Of a stretch of DNA of 34,350 nt, positions 18,039 through 25,799 are shown piece after piece. Under the pieces are notes generated by a model. That model did not search any database. It was not told the origin of the DNA and saw only the letters and a program-made list of their open reading frames with translations. Position 1 is the first letter of the stretch; each line of letters starts with the position of its first letter. The position numbers were made by a program, and so were the translations under genes. Origin of the DNA: Rubellimicrobium mesophilum DSM 19309 (lineage in GTDB: Bacteria > Pseudomonadota > Alphaproteobacteria > Rhodobacterales > Rhodobacteraceae); NCBI RefSeq assembly GCF_000600335.2, contig NZ_KK088584.1:1-34350 (forward strand). The letters run 5' to 3'.

Positions 18039-18458
18039 ATGGCGAGCGATGTGATCGAGTTCCGACCAAGGGTGCCGGACACCGAGAAGATCACCATCAA
18101 CCTCGGGTATGTGGACTTGGGCCAGATCGACTTGCTGGTGCGCGAGGGCTTCTACTCGAACCGTACCGACCTGATCCGGACCGCGATCCGTCGGGAGCTT
18201 GACCGGCACGGCGAGGCCGTGAAGCAGTCGGTGGCGCGGCACCAACTGGACCTCGGCCTGCGGCACTACACCCGGGCCGACCTGGAGAAGGTCAAGGCCG
18301 CCGGCGAGCAGTTGCATATCCAGGTTCTGGGCCTCGCCGTCATTGCAGCCGACGTGCCTCCTGAACTCGCCCGCGAGACGATCGCCTCCATCCATGTGCT
18401 GGGCGCCCTGTCGGCCCCGGCGGCTGTGAAGACGGCGCTGGCCGACCGCATCCGCTGA
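18039..18458 (+). CDS. CopG/ribbon-helix-helix transcriptional regulator
   Basis: The 139-residue protein has an N-terminal ribbon-helix-helix DNA-binding motif: the strand KITINLGYVD followed by helices LGQIDLLVREGF and SNRTDLIRTAIRRELDRH. These domains bind as dimers, with strands inserted in the major groove. The C-terminal 70 residues are not assigned. I start at the ATG at 18039, preceded by AGAGGATG; the open frame extends 20 codons further without similarity. No toxin gene adjoins it, so it is not an obvious antitoxin. It is 103 bases upstream of, and in the same direction as, the PHB-depolymerase-like esterase, which it may regulate (inference). Confidence 0.78.
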   Translation: MASDVIEFRPRVPDTEKITINLGYVDLGQIDLLVREGFYSNRTDLIRTAIRRELDRHGEAVKQSVARHQLDLGLRHYTRADLEKVKAAGEQLHIQVLGLAVIAADVPPELARETIASIHVLGALSAPAAVKTALADRIR

Positions 18459-18561
18459 TCTCTGGGTTCCCTCTCGGACCAAGCCGACGACCTCTGCTCC
18501 CTTCTTCTGGAAGGGCTTGCCCTCGCTGGGCCTCGGGCCAGCACACACAGGAGCTCACCCC

Positions 18562-19845
18562 ATGCACCACCTCTCACAGGCCGACATGATGGAGGCCACC
18601 CGCCTCACCCGCGAGGGCCGCCTCGGGGATGCCATGGCACTCCTGCAAGGCAAGCGGCACACCGATCCGCCGTCCGCCTCCGGTCGAGTTGCTGAGGAAA
18701 CAACCCAGACCTCGGCTCAGAGTGCGCAGACTCTGATCGACTTGGTACCGCCTTCGGCTCCGGACGGCACGTGGACGGCGCCTTTCATGAAGGGCACCGC
18801 CTCTGCTGGCGGGCCAAGCGCTCCTTCCGCGATGTCTGCAGGCCTACATGAGCTTATGGACCGCATGGCCGGGCTGGGCGGCAGGGACGGAGCCCGCGCG
18901 GGCCTGCACAAGGTGCTGCGGCGCAAGCTCGGCGATGGCGTCGCGCCTGGAGTGCGACAGGTGCGCAGTCCGCTCCCCCAGGGCGCTCGCTTCGAGGAGC
19001 ACGTGTATTCCAACGAAGCCGGCAGCCGACCCTACAAGCTCTACGTGCCCTCGACCCATCGAGGCCAGGCCCTTCCTCTCGTGGTGATGCTCCACGGCTG
19101 CACGCAGTCGCCCGACGACTTCGCCGCCGGCACGCGCATGAACGAACTGGCCGAGGAGCTGGGCTTCTTTGTCGCCTATCCGGGGCAGACCCCCGCCGCG
19201 AACCTGCAGAAGTGCTGGAACTGGTTCAACGCGGCCGATCAGCGGCGGGGTCAGGGCGAGCCCTTGCTGATCGCCGGCATCACCCGGGAGGTTATGCACG
19301 GCCTTCCCGTGCAGGAGGGGCGGGTCTACATCGCGGGTCTCTCGGCCGGCGGAGCCAAGGCGGCGATCATGGGTGCCACCTATCCCGATCTCTACGCCGC
19401 CGTGGGCGTCCACTCCGGTCTGGCCTGCGGAGCCGCGCGGGACATGGCCTCCGCCTTCAGCGCCATGAAGCAGGGCGGCGGCGTGGCCGGGGTGCGCGCC
19501 GGCTCGGGTCAACCCATGCCCACCATCATCTTCCACGGCGATCGGGACACCACGGTCCATCCGGTCAACGGCGACGAGGTTGCGGCCCAGGCCCGGGCCG
19601 GAGCCGCGCCCCGCACGGAGGTCGATCGCGGCACATCGAAGGGAGGCATGAGGTTCACACGCGCGGTCCATCGGGACGACACGGGTCGGGCCATGCTGGA
19701 GCAGTGGGTGCTCCATGGCGCAGGCCACGCTTGGTCGGGGGGCAGCACAGCTGGAACCTACACCGACCCGCGTGGCCCTGACGCCAGCCGCGAGATGGTG
19801 CGGTTCTTCCTGGACCAGGACACGGCGGCCAAGCCCAGTGCCTGA
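18562..19845 (+). CDS. PHB depolymerase family esterase
   Basis: The 427-residue alpha/beta hydrolase belongs to the Esterase_phd family (PF10503), which includes poly(3-hydroxybutyrate) depolymerases and feruloyl esterases. The oxyanion-hole region reads LVVMLHGCTQSPDDFAAG. The nucleophile is in GLSAGGAKA, the acid in FHGDRDTTVHP and the histidine in GAGHAWSGG. The first 140 residues are a low-similarity extension without a clear signal peptide, as in the short intracellular-type members common in rhizobia. I use the ATG at 18562, preceded by AGGAGC; an ATG 15 codons earlier lacks such a site. It probably acts on polyhydroxybutyrate or its oligomers, but a general esterase role is possible. 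Confidence 0.85.
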   Translation: MHHLSQADMMEATRLTREGRLGDAMALLQGKRHTDPPSASGRVAEETTQTSAQSAQTLIDLVPPSAPDGTWTAPFMKGTASAGGPSAPSAMSAGLHELMDRMAGLGGRDGARAGLHKVLRRKLGDGVAPGVRQVRSPLPQGARFEEHVYSNEAGSRPYKLYVPSTHRGQALPLVVMLHGCTQSPDDFAAGTRMNELAEELGFFVAYPGQTPAANLQKCWNWFNAADQRRGQGEPLLIAGITREVMHGLPVQEGRVYIAGLSAGGAKAAIMGATYPDLYAAVGVHSGLACGAARDMASAFSAMKQGGGVAGVRAGSGQPMPTIIFHGDRDTTVHPVNGDEVAAQARAGAAPRTEVDRGTSKGGMRFTRAVHRDDTGRAMLEQWVLHGAGHAWSGGSTAGTYTDPRGPDASREMVRFFLDQDTAAKPSA

Positions 19846-19997
19846 ACCGCTGCCGGTCATTGACGCACAGAGGAGCCGTCCACAGGCTTTGGTTCCCTTG
19901 CCACCTGGCAGGTGCCTTGTCACAGGCACAACCAACATTGTGGTTCGGAACGTCGTCTCCCTGAGAGTGGCCCGAGGGAGGCAGCTGGGTGGTCCGA

Positions 19998-20234
19998 TCA
20001 GGGGCCCTGGCCGGGACGGGTGACACGCTCAAACAGTCGGTCCGTCGCGAGGATTGCATCTCCGCCGATGAGCGTCAGCAGGTGCTTGAGCGCGGCGACA
20101 TAGGCCGCCTCCGCCTGAGCGGGCGGCAGCGTCCCAAAGATGATCTTCTCTAGGTCCTGCAGGATGGACTCGGCGTTCTCGATCTCGTCGGAGCTGGCGG
20201 TAAAGGCGTAAGGCAGGCGGTCGGCGTTCATCAT
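19998..20234 (-). CDS. Small hypothetical acidic protein
   Basis: This 78-residue protein is not recognised. It is predicted to be mostly helical, with an acidic N-terminal part (SSDEIENAESILQDLEKIIF) and a second helix pair (QAEAAYVAALKHLLTLIGGDAIL). It has two adjacent ATG codons at its start and no clear ribosome binding site. No signal peptide or membrane segment is seen. It runs towards the 3' end of the esterase gene and stands alone. The well-formed amphipathic helices and the absence of a better frame on the other strand support coding, with moderate confidence. Confidence 0.5.
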   Translation of the reverse strand: MMNADRLPYAFTASSDEIENAESILQDLEKIIFGTLPPAQAEAAYVAALKHLLTLIGGDAILATDRLFERVTRPGQGP

Positions 20235-20443
20235 TTACGTGTCGTGTCGCAGGGAGGCCGAAGAATGGCCAGAAGCGGCTCAACTTCCGCGCGACAGTCC
20301 ACACACTGTTTTCGCCCTAACAGCTGGGGAATGGGGGGTCGATGGGGGACAGACCGTCTCGCTCTCAACGACGACCTTACAGGACAGGCGCTTAGCCTCC
20401 GACTATGGCGGAGCGTGCGTCCGCCGAACCTGCTCTCCGAACT

Positions 20444-20677
20444 CTAGGCCCCGCCCATGGTGCCCGTGATGGGAAGCGTGCAGGCGGTGGCGCCCTGCTG
20501 GTCGGTGACGTGCAGCCGCCATTCGGGTTCGCCCCAGAACTGGCCGTCGATGCCCTTGAGCATCTCGCCGGCCAAGGTAACCGCCGCCGCGCGGGCCTCC
20601 TCCGGGCCCTTCAGGTCGGTGCCGTCAGCGGACTCGGCATAGGGTCCACCCTCGATGTTGAAGAAGTAGCGCGGCAT
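20444..20677 (-). CDS. DUF6894 family protein, copy 1
   Basis: The 77-residue product starts MPRYFFNIEGG and ends with WRLHVTDQQGATACTLPI, the pattern of DUF6894 proteins, small single-domain beta/alpha proteins frequent in Methylobacterium and Bradyrhizobium. Their function is unknown. I start at the second Met (20677), where the family begins; an ATG ten codons earlier is possible. A hairpin, GGCGGA-N7-TCCGCC at 20408-20426, lies beyond the stop but lacks a clear T tract. A relative is encoded at 28340-28579, where RLYVTDEQGAIVCTLRF matches the same segment. Confidence 0.8.
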   Translation of the reverse strand: MPRYFFNIEGGPYAESADGTDLKGPEEARAAAVTLAGEMLKGIDGQFWGEPEWRLHVTDQQGATACTLPITGTMGGA

Positions 20678-20813
20678 GGGAGCCCCTCCCTGCTCCCGAA
20701 CCCTCAAGCGAACAGACCGTTCCCACCTTTCAGCTTAGCGCCCAAGCCTGGCACCATTAGGAACTCTGGCGGTCCCGACCGCAAATGGCAGACGGAAAGG
20801 CTCGAGGGGCTGC

Positions 20814-21563
20814 TTATGTGGTGGTGCGGGAGGCCCATCCGGGCGCAAGCGTCCGCAGATGCAGGTACTCGATGTGGAAGCCGGCCAGGTCGGCCAGTGC
20901 CGCGCGTTGGTGGATGGTCAGCCGCCCCCGCCCGACCGAGAGGAGCCCTTGCGCCCTGAGGTCCTGGAGAGTGCGGTTGACATGAACGATCGAGAGCCCG
21001 GTGGCTTCGGCCAGAACGCTCTGGGTGATCGGGAAGGGGCAGCTGCCGTCGTGGGCGAGGCCAGCGACCTCCATGCGGGCCATGATCTCGCAAAGGAGGT
21101 GCGCGATGCGCGGGAGGGCCGGGCGCTGGCCCACGTTGAGAACCCACTCGCGGAAGATGGAGGCATCCACCAGCGTGATGCGCCAGAGGTAGGCCGTGAG
21201 CCGCGGGAACTCTTGGCAGAGCGGCCAGAGATCGGCGTGCTCCATGTAGGCCAGCCGACAGTCGGAGAGGGTCCAGATGTCGCTGTCCAGTACCTCCAAG
21301 TGCAGGCTCAGAAGGTCTGGCAGGTCGCCGGGGATGTGGAAGGTCATGATCTGGCGCCGGCCCTCCGGGGTGAGCTTGGAGGTGGCCAGGAAGCCCTCCA
21401 GGACCATAAAGCTCGTCGAGGGGCGATCTCCGGTGCGGATGACCTGCTCGTCGGCTTCGACCTCGACAACCCGGATGGGGACGCTGGCCAGAGCCGTGCG
21501 CTCGGCGGGCGTGAGGGGCAGGGCGCGCTCGAGCTTGAGGAGCAGGGGATGAAGGGGCGGCAC
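20814..21563 (-). CDS. Crp/Fnr family transcriptional regulator, copy 1
   Basis: With the GTG at 21563 the protein is 249 residues, the usual size for this family. The frame stays open 83 codons further upstream to an ATG at 21812, but that part shows no family similarity. The N-terminal cyclic-nucleotide-binding-like beta roll covers about residues 15-130 (VIRTGDRPSTSFMVLEGFLA, MTFHIPGDLPDLLS). The dimerisation helix follows, then a winged helix-turn-helix (TQSVLAEATGLSIVHVNRTLQDLR). No FNR-type N-terminal cysteine cluster is present, so it is unlikely to bind an FNR-type Fe-S cluster. It closely resembles the regulator at 33233-34048. The ligand and targets are unknown. Confidence 0.83.
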   Translation of the reverse strand: MPPLHPLLLKLERALPLTPAERTALASVPIRVVEVEADEQVIRTGDRPSTSFMVLEGFLATSKLTPEGRRQIMTFHIPGDLPDLLSLHLEVLDSDIWTLSDCRLAYMEHADLWPLCQEFPRLTAYLWRITLVDASIFREWVLNVGQRPALPRIAHLLCEIMARMEVAGLAHDGSCPFPITQSVLAEATGLSIVHVNRTLQDLRAQGLLSVGRGRLTIHQRAALADLAGFHIEYLHLRTLAPGWASRTTT

Positions 21564-21940
21564 CGCAGATCCCGATCGTGAGAAGACAGGTTGCCGGCGC
21601 AGATGCGCCTCCGGTCGCTGAACCCGGGTGGGCCCGGGATGTTCCGAACCGAGGCTCACGGTGCGATCGCAGGGCCTTGTGCTGGACTCGTCTGATTTTT
21701 GGGCCACTCCGGATTCGGCACACCTGATCCCAACAATGTTCCGCCACCAGACAGCTAGGCCCGGCACCGCTGGCCTGGGGATTGGGCATCTGCCGCGGCC
21801 GGGCCGGTACAAGGTTCACATCTTGGCGACTGGGTGGTGCCGTTGGCGATGATCAACGCGCGAGAAGGCTGTTTGTGATACACTGCACGCAGCCCGCCAG
21901 TATTGAAGGGCGGGCGTTTTTTCATTGGAAGGGAATTGCC
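21564..21940. other. Divergent intergenic region between the Crp/Fnr gene and a secreted protein gene
   Basis: These 377 bases separate a leftward regulator from a rightward secreted-protein gene. The left half may still encode the N-terminus of the regulator if an upstream start is used. The right end holds a weak -10-like TACACT at 21879-21884 without a clear -35 element, followed directly by the terminator-like hairpin described separately. I see no other gene. Confidence 0.5.
21892..21922 (+). terminator. Intrinsic terminator-like hairpin in the leader of the secreted-protein gene
   Basis: A perfect 7-bp stem, GCCCGCC (21892-21898) with GGCGGGC (21909-21915), encloses a 10-base loop and is followed by G and six T (21917-21922). 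This is a textbook rho-independent terminator. It is only 19 bases ahead of the ATG at 21941, and no gene on this strand lies upstream within 2 kb. It therefore probably ends a short leader transcript or acts as an attenuator. Confidence 0.7.
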
Positions 21941-22273
21941 ATGAAGACGTTACTCGTCGCCCTCGCCGCTCTGGCGGGGTCCGTCACACTCGCCTCTGCC
22001 GAGACCCACTTCACCAGCCTCTCCGACGTGCAGCATCGTGACGGCATCATGGAGCTCGGCACCATCAGGAGTGAGGGTGACGGAATGGTTCAGGTCTACT
22101 CGTACCAAGCTGGCGAGAAGGGTCCGATGCTGGGCTGGGAGGCCCTTCATGCCGGGGCCAACCCGGACATCAAGGTGCCTCTGACTAGCAGCACGCCCTT
22201 CACCACCGCCTTGGCCGAGATCGTGCTGGACGGCCAAGTCGTGGCCACTCAGCGCATCCGGATCGAGAACTGA
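21941..22273 (+). CDS. Small secreted protein, possibly DUF7282-like
   Basis: The 110-residue product starts with a clean Sec signal peptide, MKTLLVALAALAGSVTLASA, cleaved before ETHF. The mature part of about 90 residues is beta-rich: a segment near VQVYSYQAGEKGPMLGWEAL, then a glycine/asparagine turn and DIKVPLT. This order faintly resembles DUF7282-type domains; I hold that loosely. GGAAGGGAA lies just upstream of the ATG. An intrinsic terminator follows the stop, so the gene is probably monocistronic. It should be periplasmic or exported. Function is unknown. Confidence 0.7.
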   Translation: MKTLLVALAALAGSVTLASAETHFTSLSDVQHRDGIMELGTIRSEGDGMVQVYSYQAGEKGPMLGWEALHAGANPDIKVPLTSSTPFTTALAEIVLDGQVVATQRIRIEN

Positions 22274-22304
22274 CGCGACGCCACGCGTGTGGCCCCGCTT
22301 GGGG

Positions 22305-22332
22305 AAGGCGCCGGCACCTGTCGGCGCCTTTT
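22305..22332 (+). terminator. Intrinsic terminator after the secreted-protein gene
   Basis: A 9-bp perfect stem, AAGGCGCCG (22305-22313) with CGGCGCCTT (22322-22330), has an 8-base loop and ends in a run of four T. It begins 32 bases after the stop codon at 22273 and just precedes the IS701 left end. Confidence 0.75.
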
Positions 22333-22357
22333 CCATGTCCCACAGAGCCAGTGCCTT

Positions 22358-23764
22358 GCACTACTCTGCCAGGACGGTGTGGTAGACTGCGGGGGTGTTC
22401 ACGGGAGGTGCCGTGATGACCAGCCCCACAACCGACTGGCGGGCCGCCTTTGAGACTTGGCTCGCCCTCTTTCTGGCCCGGCTCGGTCGGGTTGAACAGC
22501 GCCGCTGGGCGCCGGTGTACCTGCAAGGACTGCTCGGGCCGGGCGAGCGCAAGAGTGTGGAGCCGATAGCCGCGCGCGTGGCGCCCGGGGACGTCCAGCA
22601 GCTGCATCACTTCATCTCCACCTCGCCGTGGCGATGTGAGCCGCTCGAAGAGGAGCTGGTGCGGGCGGCCGACCGGCTGGTCGGTGGGCCGGATGCCGTG
22701 CTGGTCATCGACGACACCGCGCTGGTGAAGCAGGGGCGACACTCGGTGGGGGTGGCGCGGCAATACTGCGGGCAGCTTGGGCCAAGAAGGCCAACTGCCA
22801 AGCTCTGGTCTCATTGACGCTGGCGCGCCGCGAGGTACCAGTGTGCGTAGGTCTGCGCCTGTTCCTGCCGCAGGCCTGGGCCGAAGATGCGGAGCGACGG
22901 ATCCGCGCCGGGGTGCCGGAGGGCATCCCCGGCCGGCCCAAGTGGCAGATCGCCTTGGAGGAGGTCGAACGGATCCGGTCAGCCGGGGGGCGCTTCGGGA
23001 CGGTGCTGGCCGATGCCGACTACGGCAGGATGGCCGAGTTCCGGCAGGGCCTCTCGGAGCAGGGTCTCGCCTGGGCGGTGGGCGTCCAGCCCATCCAGAC
23101 GGTCTACCCGGCCGAGGCCGTGATCCGGCCACCGCCGGTGCGGACCAGCGGCCGGCCCGCCAAGCACCCGGTCTCCTCACTCAGAAGCCAAACCGCCACG
23201 GCGGCGATCGCCGCCCTGCCGAACGCGAGTTGGCGGCGGACCCTGTCGTGGCGGCGCGGCACCAAGGGCGATCTCCAAGCCGACTTCGCCGCGCTGCGGG
23301 TCCGGGTGGCCGATGGTCCGCTGATCGCGCACAACCATCGCCTGCCGGGGCAGGCCGCCTGGCTCGTATGCGAGCGCCGCAGCTCCGGCGAGCACAAGTA
23401 CACCCTGAGCAACCTGCCCGAGGACACATCGCTGGCGAGCCTGGCCGGGCTCATCAAGGAACGCTGGGTCTGCGAGCAGATGCACCAGCAGATGAAGGAG
23501 GAGCTCGGCCTCGACCACGTCGAGGGCCGCAGCTGGCAGGGCCTGCACCACCATGCGCTCATGACAATGATCGCCTTTGCCTTTCTTCAGCACCTCCGGC
23601 TCGGGGGGAAAAACCACCACCAGCCCCGGACCGCCGCCCAGCCCCTTCCTGCCGCAGGTGCGCTGGCAACTCGTCGCCACCCTGGACCGGTTCGCGCGGC
23701 TCTGCCCGCACTGCCACAGGCCCGTGCCCTACCACCTCCGGCTATGAAGATGGCAGAGTAGTGC
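22358..23764 (+). mobile_element. IS701-family insertion sequence
   Basis: The element is about 1,407 bp and has perfect 14-bp inverted terminal repeats, GCACTACTCTGCCA at 22358-22371 and its complement at 23751-23764. The interior is filled by one rightward transposase that is now split over three frames. I could not find a clean 4-bp target duplication in the flanks, so the outer boundary may be off by a few bases. Confidence 0.8.
22416..23747 (+). pseudogene. IS701 family transposase with two frameshifts
   Basis: The first frame begins at the ATG at 22416, after GGGAGGTG, and holds [19 protein letters not shown] and the first catalytic Asp in [23 protein letters not shown]. At about 22778-22784 the frame changes, and the next frame continues [18 protein letters not shown]. 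It carries the second Asp (VLADADYGR) and the Glu in RWVCEQMHQQMKEELGLDH. At about 23612-23625, a G6A5 run, the frame changes again. The third frame gives PQVRWQLVATLDRFARLCPH and stops at 23747. The second break is one extra base in the run; the first is one base missing or two added. The element is probably inactive unless these are sequence errors. Confidence 0.8.
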
Positions 23765-24020
23765 TTCCGTAATGGGCCCTGTCTCGTCAAGTCCCTCCTG
23801 AGTGCCGGTCCTGTCGCTGGTGTCATGCTTCCGTCCGTGGTCAGCCTGGCGCTGCCACATCATGCCATCAGATGAGGAGCCGGCAGGCCAATCTAAGACG
23901 CGTGGTTTGCTCAAGGCTTCCACTGCACTACTCCCGACCTTGCCAAGCTTCCGTCCCAGCGACGGGACCTCAGCCGAAGCGGTGCCGTTCGTGGCCCGCT
24001 TCGATCACCTTGCCCTCCCC

Positions 24021-25052
24021 TCAGACAACTCCCGGCGCTTTGGTCCAGCGGAAGTCGGTGGCATCGACCCACATGCGGTGGAGGATGACCGCAAGCTTGC
24101 GAGCCAGGGCAACCTTGGCCTTCTTGGTACCGCGCCGCTTGGCGATGCCCATGGCCCAAGCCTTCAGGCCTGAGAAGCGCGTGGTCCGTGTCAGCATGAT
24201 ATGGGCCGCCTCGTAGAGCGCGGTCCTGACCATCTCGTCGCCGACCTTGGAGATCCCGCCGTCGAGGTCGGTCTCGCCTGACTGGTACTTCTTCGGCGTG
24301 AGGCCGAAGTGCGCCCCCACTGCTTTGGACGAGCGGAAGCGGCCTGGGTCGTCAACGGCCGCACGGTAGGTCAGCGCCACCAGCGCGCCCACACCGGGAA
24401 CACTCATCAGCCGATGGCAAACCGGATCCTGGCGCGCGATGGCCAGCATCTGGCGGTGGAGCGCGGTGAACTCCCGCCACATCGCGGCTCGGGCCTGAAG
24501 CATGGCGCCGATCACGGCTGCCAGCATCGCGTGGCCGGGGATCAGCTCGCGCACACGCGCCTCGAAGCGGCCGCGGCTGACCTCGCCGACCTTGAGGCCA
24601 AATCCGCGCAGGAGCCCGCGGATGCTGAGCTCGACGTCCAGCAGCGTCGATTGCAGCAGCTTGCGCCCGGCGAGCAGCGCCCGCACCGCGCGGGCATCGG
24701 CCGACTTGGCATGGACCGGGCGGAACCAGCCCAGGCGCAGAAGCTGTGCGATGCCACGGGCGTCCTTGCGGTCGGTCTTGATGGTCATCGCCGAGAGCGC
24801 CGCTTTGACGTGACGGGTCTCGAGCAGTGCCACCTCGTGCCCCGCCGCCACTAGGCCGGCGTGCAGCCACTGCGACAAGGGCCCGGCCTCGAGCCCGATC
24901 CGCACCACCGGCCAAGTCAGTTGGGCGAAGAAGCGGGCCAGGGCCTCAGGCTCGCTCGGCACCTTCGCTTCGCGGACGATCTTGCCAGCGGCATCCATGA
25001 TGCAGACGCTGCTGTCTTTCAGGGAGACGTCGATCCCAGCATGATAGTCCAT
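24021..25052 (-). CDS. IS110 family transposase (DEDD type)
   Basis: The 343-residue protein is intact. The N-terminal RuvC-like domain (PF01548) shows the DEDD pattern: Asp in HAGIDVSLKD, Glu in RIGLEAGPLS and the acidic pair in KTDRKDARGIA. A central helical coiled part follows. The C-terminal Transposase_20 domain (PF02371) reads LMSVPGVGALVALTYRAAV, with the serine-containing KKYQSGETD as the candidate nucleophile region. IS110 enzymes work with a non-coding bridge RNA made from the element's own end. The length is usual. IS110 elements lack long terminal repeats, so I cannot fix the element's ends. Confidence 0.9.
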   Translation of the reverse strand: MDYHAGIDVSLKDSSVCIMDAAGKIVREAKVPSEPEALARFFAQLTWPVVRIGLEAGPLSQWLHAGLVAAGHEVALLETRHVKAALSAMTIKTDRKDARGIAQLLRLGWFRPVHAKSADARAVRALLAGRKLLQSTLLDVELSIRGLLRGFGLKVGEVSRGRFEARVRELIPGHAMLAAVIGAMLQARAAMWREFTALHRQMLAIARQDPVCHRLMSVPGVGALVALTYRAAVDDPGRFRSSKAVGAHFGLTPKKYQSGETDLDGGISKVGDEMVRTALYEAAHIMLTRTTRFSGLKAWAMGIAKRRGTKKAKVALARKLAVILHRMWVDATDFRWTKAPGVV

Positions 25053-25200
25053 GGCTGTTCCTCGATGAGGCTTGGGGCCGAGACCCTCGTACCCCGGTTG
25101 AACACCATCACTCTGAGGGACAGCCGCCCAAGCCGCTACCTGGGCGGCACAGGCCCATTACGGCATCTAGGCCCAGCACCACGGACGGGTATCGTCCGAG
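25053..25200 (-). ncRNA. Possible IS110 left-end non-coding region (candidate bridge RNA)
   Basis: IS110-group elements encode a bridge RNA in the non-coding end upstream of the transposase. Here the roughly 150 bases upstream of the leftward transposase lack a gene and are rich in dyads: CCGCCCA-N10-TGGGCGG at 25124-25147 and CGGACG-N5-CGTCCG at 25182-25198. I cannot define the RNA ends or the guide loops by eye. The call rests mainly on the family's known architecture. Confidence 0.3.
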
Positions 25201-25361
25201 CTTCTGGTGGCCTTTAGGGGTCACCTCGATGAGCCCGCCCCGGGCGGCATCGAACTCTGCCCAATCCCGATGGACCTTCGGCCCTCGCGGGGGCCGGCGT
25301 AAGTAGCTTACACCTCTAGGCAGTGGGCGTGCTCGGCGCCGGCCTGCACTTGGAGAATCCT

Positions 25362-25518
25362 GTGAAGCTCGTCCTGTTCGCGCTCGGCAGCGTACTCATT
25401 GCGTTGACCGGGCTCGCCCGCCTGCGAAGCGCGCGCTGGTGGATCCGGGTCGCAGACTACCCTCGCATGCAGATTGCTTGCGGCCTCGCCTTGGTGCTGC
25501 TTCTTCACGCGACCCTGG
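25362..25518 (+). pseudogene. Truncated N-terminus of a membrane-anchored protein, possibly of the endonuclease/exonuclease/phosphatase family
   Basis: From a GTG at 25362, preceded by GGAG, about 50 codons read as two hydrophobic helices (VLFALGSVLIALTGLA and MQIACGLALVLLLHATLVN) linked by RSARWWIRVADYPR. This order resembles the N-terminus of membrane-linked endonuclease/exonuclease/phosphatase family proteins, which I recall only loosely. After LVN the frame runs into the antisense of an RTX-repeat pseudogene, so the catalytic domain is missing. The end given here is approximate. Confidence 0.4.
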
Positions 25519-25799
25519 TGAACGTCCTTCCCCGTTCCGCCCCAGAGCTCATCATCCCCCGCGCCGCCCCACAGGACGTCAGTGCCGCTCTCTCCGTACA
25601 GATCATCGCTGCCGCCCTGGCCCCTCAGGTAGTCGATCCCGGAGCCGCCATGCAGCGTATCGTTGTTAGAGCCGCCGTAGAGGTAGTCGATACCGCCATA
25701 GCCCCAGAGGTTGTCCTGGCCGCCGGCGCCTCAGAGCACGTCGTCACCATTGGTCCCATCGAGCCGTCCGCCCAGCGGACTTGCAAACCTGACAGCCAT
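25512..25799 (-). pseudogene. RTX (hemolysin-type) calcium-binding repeat protein, nonsense-mutated and truncated
   Basis: From the ATG at 25799, with a strong GGAGGAG ribosome binding site upstream (about 25806-25812), the frame encodes glycine/aspartate-rich nonapeptide repeats such as NGDDVL, GGQDNLWGYGG, IDYLYGGSNNDTLHGG, SGIDYLRGQGG, SDDLYGES and AGDDELWGGTG. Such repeats bind calcium in type I-secreted proteins. Codon 23 (25731-25733) is TGA exactly where the repeat pattern expects Trp (VLWGAGG). The reading is otherwise continuous for about 95 codons and then stops at the junction with the truncated rightward gene. The type I secretion signal that would be at the C-terminus is lost. 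Confidence 0.8.

Noticed and set aside
25194..25295. Leftward frame reading GPKVHRDWAEFDAARGG, a possible gene fragment
   Set aside because: It looks protein-like for about 30 codons but has no start and no family I can name.
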